Source of the DNA: JAIVJG01 sp964236735
GTDB taxonomy: Bacteria; Acidobacteriota; Blastocatellia; Pyrinomonadales; Pyrinomonadaceae
Assembly: GCA_964236735.1 (NCBI GenBank)
Contig: CAXSFM010000032.1
Span: forward strand, 1 to 28,144
Reading direction: 5' to 3'
Length of the DNA stretch: 28,144 bases
Below the pieces are notes generated by a model. The model saw nothing but the letters and a program-made list of their open reading frames with translations, searched no databases and was not told the DNA's origin. The translations under genes were made by a program, and so were the position numbers. This document shows, piece after piece, positions 24,886 through 28,144 of this stretch. The stretch's first letter is position 1; every line of letters starts with the position of its first letter.

Positions 24886-25686
24886 ATGCGCGCCACCCGC
24901 CGACGAGAGAGGACTCTTGATGCGCTCGCCGCTCCCCTCGGCGTGCGCTCGCTGCTCCGCGCCCTGCGCGAGCGGCTGCCCCGCATCATCCCCAACTCTG
25001 AGAAGCAGTTAATACTCTTACTATACGCCGTGAGGCACGTCGAACGCCGCCCCGCAACGGACACCAAGCGGGGACGGCCCGGACGCTTCCGGCGTGAAGA
25101 CCTGCTCAGGGTGGCGGGAGAGCTGCGCGCCCTCTTGCAGCGTGAAACATCGGGGCGCGTCTCGCTCTCGAGCTTCATCGGTCAGTACCTCCAGGTGCTC
25201 CGCTTCCCTTCCGATGTGGGCGAAGCACTCTCATCTGGCGACATCAACTTGCAGGAGGCCTCGAGCCTCGCCCGCCTCACTGCTGAACGGTTAGAGTGTT
25301 CTCCGCAGGCAGCGCGGGCGCGGCGGCAGGAGATACTCCTTTCTCATCTGGCCGTTCGTGGTTCGCAGACGCGGTTGCGCGAGCGCGTCAAAGAGGCGCT
25401 CGGCGAGACTACCCATACGGATGTGTCCTCCACGGGCATGGCTGAGGTCATCGCGCGCGTCGACGAAATGCTGGAAGTTGACCCGAACGACACGCGCCAC
25501 CTGTTCTGGGAGGAGATGAAGCGCCTGTTTTTCGCCATGCGGGAGATCGAACCAGTTGATCTTGATGACGAGATTATGGATGATTTCCTGAGTGCGATGG
25601 ACGGAGTCTCGAACGTCCTTTTGCGCGTCGAGCGGCGAAGGCAGGAGCGGCAAAAACAGGAGGGCGCGGGCAGGATGCCCATCTAG
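24886..25686 (+). CDS. ParB/KorB-type HTH-like protein of a mobile element
   Basis: 266 aa from ATG 24886. GGAGG lies 15 nt upstream, farther than usual, and no closer in-frame start exists. Residues about 68-135 fit the helix-turn-helix part of ParB-like proteins: LLRVAGELRALLQ, then VSLSSFIGQYLQVLRFPSDV and GEALSSGDINLQEASSLARL. The last segment parallels the G-(K/D)-(L/I)-x3-(H/E)-A-x2-L-x2-L stretch of ParB. The N-terminal CTP-binding GERR-type box of canonical ParB is not visible, and the last 30 residues form a charged helix. It faces the ParA operon convergently, so it may be the centromere-binding partner or a replication/copy-number protein. Assignment rests on pattern similarity only. 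Confidence 0.5.
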   Translation: MRATRRRERTLDALAAPLGVRSLLRALRERLPRIIPNSEKQLILLLYAVRHVERRPATDTKRGRPGRFRREDLLRVAGELRALLQRETSGRVSLSSFIGQYLQVLRFPSDVGEALSSGDINLQEASSLARLTAERLECSPQAARARRQEILLSHLAVRGSQTRLRERVKEALGETTHTDVSSTGMAEVIARVDEMLEVDPNDTRHLFWEEMKRLFFAMREIEPVDLDDEIMDDFLSAMDGVSNVLLRVERRRQERQKQEGAGRMPI

Positions 25687-25733
25687 CTGTAATTGCTCAC
25701 CGGGGTATGACTTTACGGGACTGCCCCCGCACT

Positions 25734-25773
25734 TTATACCCCTGTAGTACAAAGTTATACTACAGGGGTATAA
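25734..25773. repeat. perfect inverted repeat, candidate parS/operator or bidirectional terminator
   Basis: TTATACCCCTGTAGTA (25734-25749) and its exact reverse complement (25758-25773) are separated by 8 bases. The right part is itself the palindrome TTATACTACAGGGGTATAA (25755-25773). It lies between two convergent genes, so a terminator role is possible. A near-identical palindrome recurs at 27683-27701, on the other side of the ParA operon, which favours a protein-binding site. Confidence 0.7.
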
Positions 25774-25781
25774 GTTAAATA

Positions 25782-26513
25782 TTATCGCGGTAAATCCTCG
25801 TCATAGTAGTAATGGCGTGGGGGGCGGCGAGCACCCGGCGGAAGCTGTTCCAGGTGCAGTTTGAATTCAGTTCCCTGCCTGGTGGCGGTGTTGTAAATGT
25901 TGAGACGCTCGATGAAGCCGAGGCTTTCGAGTTGCTTGACGTTGATGGCGCACTGTTTCTTCTCGAGGCCGGTCAGCTTCGCCAGCTTCTCGTATGAGGT
26001 AAAGAACGTCTTCTGTCCCGTGCCATGTGTGTTCTCGTAGAGCACCTGGCAGATACGCAGCTTGCCGGCGCGGCCGCCGCTCCGGAGCACGAACCCCCAG
26101 CGCGCGACGAACTCGTCGAAGGTCATTCGGGGAGGCGCGGCCGGTGGCGAGGACAGTGCCGACTTCCCCGCTGCATCTACTTCTCCGGCGGCGCCACCAC
26201 TGGGTGCCACCCGTGATTCGGCCCGGGACTCGTCAAGACGGCGCACCGGAGCAACCAGCTCACCTTGGGCACGCGGAAGCAGCCTCACCGGCGGCGGCGC
26301 GCTTTCCGGCGCGGTCTGAGCCGCAACTCCCTCGTCGGGCAACGCCTCAACCCCGCGCGCTTCATTCTCGCCGTCACCCGGCACCTCAAGAGGCTCACGT
26401 GTCGGCGGCTTCATCCGCCCGAGCAGTTTGGAGGTCAGCGATACGTCGCGGTTGACGATGTCATCGAGCCCGCGATGCAGCGCCCTCCTTTTCGGCTTTT
26501 CTCGACCTGTCAT
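25782..26513 (-). CDS. winged-helix DNA-binding protein with a disordered N-terminal half
   Basis: 243 aa. A short conserved-looking basic N-terminus (RALHRGLDDIVNRDVSL, about 10-26) is followed by about 90 Pro/Ala/Glu-rich residues likely to be disordered. A C-terminal winged helix follows (about 130-222): FFTSYEKLAKLTGLEKKQ, then CAINVKQLESLGFIERLNIY and the wing TATRQGTEFKLHL. This resembles MarR-like or plasmid replication/partition helix-turn-helix domains. It is the last gene of the operon behind ParA and overlaps the parA 3' end by 53 bases, so it is probably coupled. It may be the true DNA-binding adaptor for ParA, or the repressor of the operon. ATG 26513 has no clear ribosome site, as expected for a coupled start. 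Confidence 0.6.
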   Translation of the reverse strand: MTGREKPKRRALHRGLDDIVNRDVSLTSKLLGRMKPPTREPLEVPGDGENEARGVEALPDEGVAAQTAPESAPPPVRLLPRAQGELVAPVRRLDESRAESRVAPSGGAAGEVDAAGKSALSSPPAAPPRMTFDEFVARWGFVLRSGGRAGKLRICQVLYENTHGTGQKTFFTSYEKLAKLTGLEKKQCAINVKQLESLGFIERLNIYNTATRQGTEFKLHLEQLPPGARRPPRHYYYDEDLPR

Positions 26514-27297
26514 AGATGTCCAGCAGTTCTTTCGCCAGCCGCGTGAAGTCGAAATACCCCGACGACTTCTTGTCGTATTCCATGATGGGCTTGCCCGCTC
26601 CCGCCGCCTCCGTTAGCTTCACGTTTTTGTGGACCGTCGTACTGAGCATCAGCGACTCGAAGAAGCGCTCGACCTCCTCCCGCACCTCCCGGTCCATCTT
26701 CTGCCGCTGGTCGTAGAGGTTGACGAGCGCGCGAATCACCAGGTCGTAGCGCTGGAACTCACGCTGCACCTCGGAGAGCGTCTCCATCAACTGATTCAGG
26801 CCGTAAAGCGCGTAATAGCCGCAATCGATGACGATCAGGATTTCGTCCGACGCCACCATCGCGTTGATCGTGGAAGTTTCGAGAGCGGGCGGCGTGTCGA
26901 GGATGATGAAGTCATATTTGTCCCGCACCGCCTGGAGCCTCGATTCGAGCAAACGCTCCCGGTTGCGGCGGCTGGAGAGCATGGCCTCCATGTTCGGCTC
27001 GAGCGCGTTCGGGATAATGTCCAGGTTCGGCTTGACCTTCAGGATGTACTGGTCGATGTCGGGCGCATCTTCCATCAGCAGGCGGAAGGTCGTCTTCGTG
27101 ATCTCCCGCGGATCGATGCCGAGACCGACCGCCAGGTTCCCCTGCGGGTCGAGATCAATGGCCAGCACTTTCTTGCGGAAGTGAGAGGCGAAGATGCACG
27201 CCAGATTCAGCGCGACCGTCGTCTTGCCAGTGCCGCCCTTGGCGTTGCAACAGCTGATGATTCGACTCATGCCGGAGGACTCCTGCCGTTTGCTCAT
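26461..27297 (-). CDS. parA: ParA-type partition ATPase
   Basis: 278 aa from ATG 27297, whose first four bases (ATGA) overlap the stop of the upstream HTH gene. ATG 27270 has a CAGGAG site 9 nt upstream and is an equally good start. The deviant Walker A is K20-GGTGKTT, the A' motif is VLAIDLDPQGN (D48, D50) and Walker B is FIILDTPP (D134). Small ParA ATPases of this kind bind nucleoid DNA cooperatively with ATP and move plasmid or chromosomal cargo through a ParB-like partner. There is no N-terminal HTH in the protein; the separate HTH gene just upstream could supply autoregulation. The surroundings (HTH, winged helix, palindromes, ParB-like gene) indicate partition of a plasmid or integrative element. 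Confidence 0.93.
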   Translation of the reverse strand: MSKRQESSGMSRIISCCNAKGGTGKTTVALNLACIFASHFRKKVLAIDLDPQGNLAVGLGIDPREITKTTFRLLMEDAPDIDQYILKVKPNLDIIPNALEPNMEAMLSSRRNRERLLESRLQAVRDKYDFIILDTPPALETSTINAMVASDEILIVIDCGYYALYGLNQLMETLSEVQREFQRYDLVIRALVNLYDQRQKMDREVREEVERFFESLMLSTTVHKNVKLTEAAGAGKPIMEYDKKSSGYFDFTRLAKELLDIYDRSRKAEKEGAASRAR

Positions 27298-27506
27298 CTG
27301 CTCTGGGTTCGTTTCAACATCAACCCGTTGACGTCCACGCGCTTTACAAGTTTGACGCGCCGGTCCAACGGGTCATGCTCGTAAGGGAGGGCGCCGCTGC
27401 CGATCAGGGCCGACATCTTGTTGGCGCTGATGCCGAGAATACGCCTGGCTTCAGCGACGGTGACCAGTTCCGAGTCGTTTGGTATCACGGCCTTCGACGA
27501 TGCCAT
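27294..27506 (-). CDS. MerR/excisionase-like helix-turn-helix protein
   Basis: 70 aa from ATG 27506, which follows AAGGA at 9 nt and AGGAA at 4. An ATG at 27536 is in frame with a poorer site. The core ELVTVAEARRILGISANKMS, then ALIGSGALPYEHDPLDRRVKLVKRVDV, is the DNA-binding helix-turn-helix with wing of the MerR/excisionase (HTH_17) type, with no effector domain. It is the first gene of the ParA operon and overlaps parA by four bases, so it is probably the repressor or partition adaptor. The palindrome at 27683-27701, about 180 bp upstream, is a likely binding site. Confidence 0.7.
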   Translation of the reverse strand: MASSKAVIPNDSELVTVAEARRILGISANKMSALIGSGALPYEHDPLDRRVKLVKRVDVNGLMLKRTQSR

Positions 27507-27666
27507 TTCTTCCTGTCCTTGGTAGATGGAACTCATAAACCCTTGCTTCTAACAGAATAGGCGTAAGGGTGTCAATAACTATCTCAACTAATCTCAAACA
27601 ATAGGGAACTAATGGGCATCGTCAGCACATTGGCTTTGAAAGATCGCGAATTTGCGGGGATTTGCG

Positions 27667-27702
27667 ACCCCGTAGAACAACTTTATACTACAGGAGTATA
27701 AG
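27667..27702. repeat. second copy of the palindromic site flanking the ParA operon
   Basis: 36 bases matching 25738-25774 at 32 positions with a one-base gap, in the same orientation. The central palindrome TTATACTACAGGAGTATAA (27683-27701) differs from the other copy at one of 19 positions. It is upstream of the HTH-ParA-winged-helix operon. Confidence 0.7.
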
Positions 27703-27757
27703 ATTCGACCCCACCCTCCTAAGGTCAGACCCCTGCCCTCGCAGATTAGTCTACAGA

Positions 27758-27857
27758 GGTCATACCTTCGTCCCCGGCAGCACAACATCCGTCCTCAAGG
27801 GTCGCACTTTCGGGGGCGGCGGAACGAGATCGTACCGCCGTGGACGAAGGTATGACC
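27758..27857. repeat. 16-bp perfect inverted repeat enclosing a GC-rich hairpin
   Basis: GGTCATACCTTCGTCC (27758-27773) and GGACGAAGGTATGACC (27842-27857) are exact reverse complements. Between them, CGGCGG (27816-27821) and CCGCCG (27835-27840) form a second stem. Confidence 0.7.
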
Positions 27858-27940
27858 ACGGGATTTACAGGCCGTCGTATTTTGTGATTAGGTGTCGGGG
27901 AAATTCGCGGGCGTGTCTGTGTGACGCCTGAAAGGTAAAC

Positions 27941-27982
27941 GGCCCGGAGCGCGACAGTTTGGCGACCTCAGCGCTCGGGGCC
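27941..27982. repeat. GC-rich hairpin
   Basis: GGCCCGGAGCGC and GCGCTCGGGGCC pair at 11 of 12 positions across an 18-base loop. No T-tract follows on the plus strand. Confidence 0.5.
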
Positions 27983-27998
27983 ATTCGTAAAACTCGCC

Positions 27999-28074
27999 TG
28001 ACAGCGAGAGGGCGGAGCTTTGTTTTAACTTAAGACAAAGCCCATGCAGTTTACACGCCGTCCCATCGCTGTCA
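27999..28074. repeat. nested inverted repeats with recurring GACAGCGA
   Basis: TGACAGCGA (27999-28007) and TCGCTGTCA (28066-28074) form an outer pair. GCTTTGT (28017-28023) and ACAAAGC (28035-28041) form an inner one. GACAGCGA recurs at 28112-28119, just before a TATAAT box. These may be operator half-sites. Confidence 0.5.
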
Positions 28075-28119
28075 AGCCTTTTCGGAAAGTGGGACTGTCT
28101 AAATCAAAGCAGACAGCGA

Positions 28120-28135
28120 TATAATGCTTGATATG
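28120..28135 (+). promoter_or_regulatory. possible promoter of a leaderless gene leaving the window
   Basis: A perfect TATAAT lies at 28120-28125, and an ATG at 28133 sits where transcription would start. No good -35 hexamer is seen. The reading frame after the ATG leaves the window after four codons, so this is only a candidate. Confidence 0.3.
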
Positions 28136-28144
28136 ATTACTTGT

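Larger units (their letters stand above)
27537..28144. other. gene-free, structure-rich region upstream of the ParA operon
   Basis: About 600 bases without a convincing gene. It contains the palindromic site at 27683-27701, a 16-bp inverted repeat at 27758-27857, a GC-rich hairpin at 27941-27982, and a cluster of shorter repeats at 27999-28125. The density of inverted repeats beside a partition operon suits a centromere, replication origin or transfer origin, but no DnaA box array or nic site is recognised. Confidence 0.45.

Noticed and set aside
26629..27384. 251-codon open frame opposite parA
   Set aside because: Antisense to intact Walker motifs; no start signal.
27662..27931. 89-codon open frame in the repeat-rich region
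   Set aside because: Arg/Tyr/Gly-rich translation spanning the inverted repeats, no ribosome site, no family resemblance.

Overview
The window looks like an environmental bacterium, most likely an Acidobacteriota member of the Blastocatellia/Pyrinomonadaceae type. This assignment is inferred from gene style: an unusually large sigma factor beside a double zf-HC2 anti-sigma/TPR protein and a long CHAT-TPR protein, a PVA-dehydrogenase-like PQQ propeller, and mixed GC with many small overlapping genes. There is no rRNA or other marker gene, so the taxonomy is tentative. I saw no tRNA, rRNA or CRISPR array.

Layout. (1) 1-2311: a secreted PQQ beta-propeller dehydrogenase on the minus strand and a repeat-rich intergenic element. 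(2) 2312-8470: a probable signalling module. A sigma-70-like factor and a membrane-anchored double zinc-finger anti-sigma/TPR protein lie on the minus strand, divergent from an exported protein with ten TPRs and an intact CHAT (caspase-like) His/Cys dyad. (3) 8471-12398: two small plus-strand genes (66 aa; 150 aa with one membrane segment), a run of four hairpins ending in a strong intrinsic terminator, and a Tat-exported PhoD alkaline phosphatase on the minus strand. A diverged 43-bp direct repeat brackets this segment. (4) 12399-19587: a B12-type radical SAM gene convergent with a five-gene minus-strand operon (acyltransferase, GT-C-like membrane protein, small lipoprotein-like protein, GT4 glycosyltransferase, MurJ-like flippase), probably making and exporting a surface glycolipid or polysaccharide. 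The first gene of the operon is cut at its 5' end by an IS6-type terminus.

(5) 19575-24741: mobile and accessory region. It holds an IS6-family element inserted in, and truncating, an IS3-family element. Next is a tightly overlapping operon DUF5678 - retropepsin-like aspartic protease - tyrosine recombinase, then an IS66-family element with near-perfect target duplication. (6) 24742-28144: maintenance region of a plasmid or integrative element. It has a ParB-like HTH gene convergent with an overlapping operon (MerR/excisionase-like HTH, ParA, winged-helix protein). Near-identical 19-bp palindromes lie at both ends of that operon and are good candidates for partition or operator sites. The last 600 bases carry several long inverted repeats and a possible leaderless promoter.

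The partition genes, integrase and three IS elements suggest that the right third is an integrated plasmid/ICE or a plasmid-like replicon next to chromosome-like cargo. The most interesting candidates are the palindrome-flanked partition operon, the DUF5678-retropepsin-integrase operon, the sigma/anti-sigma/CHAT module, and the unassigned structured RNA.
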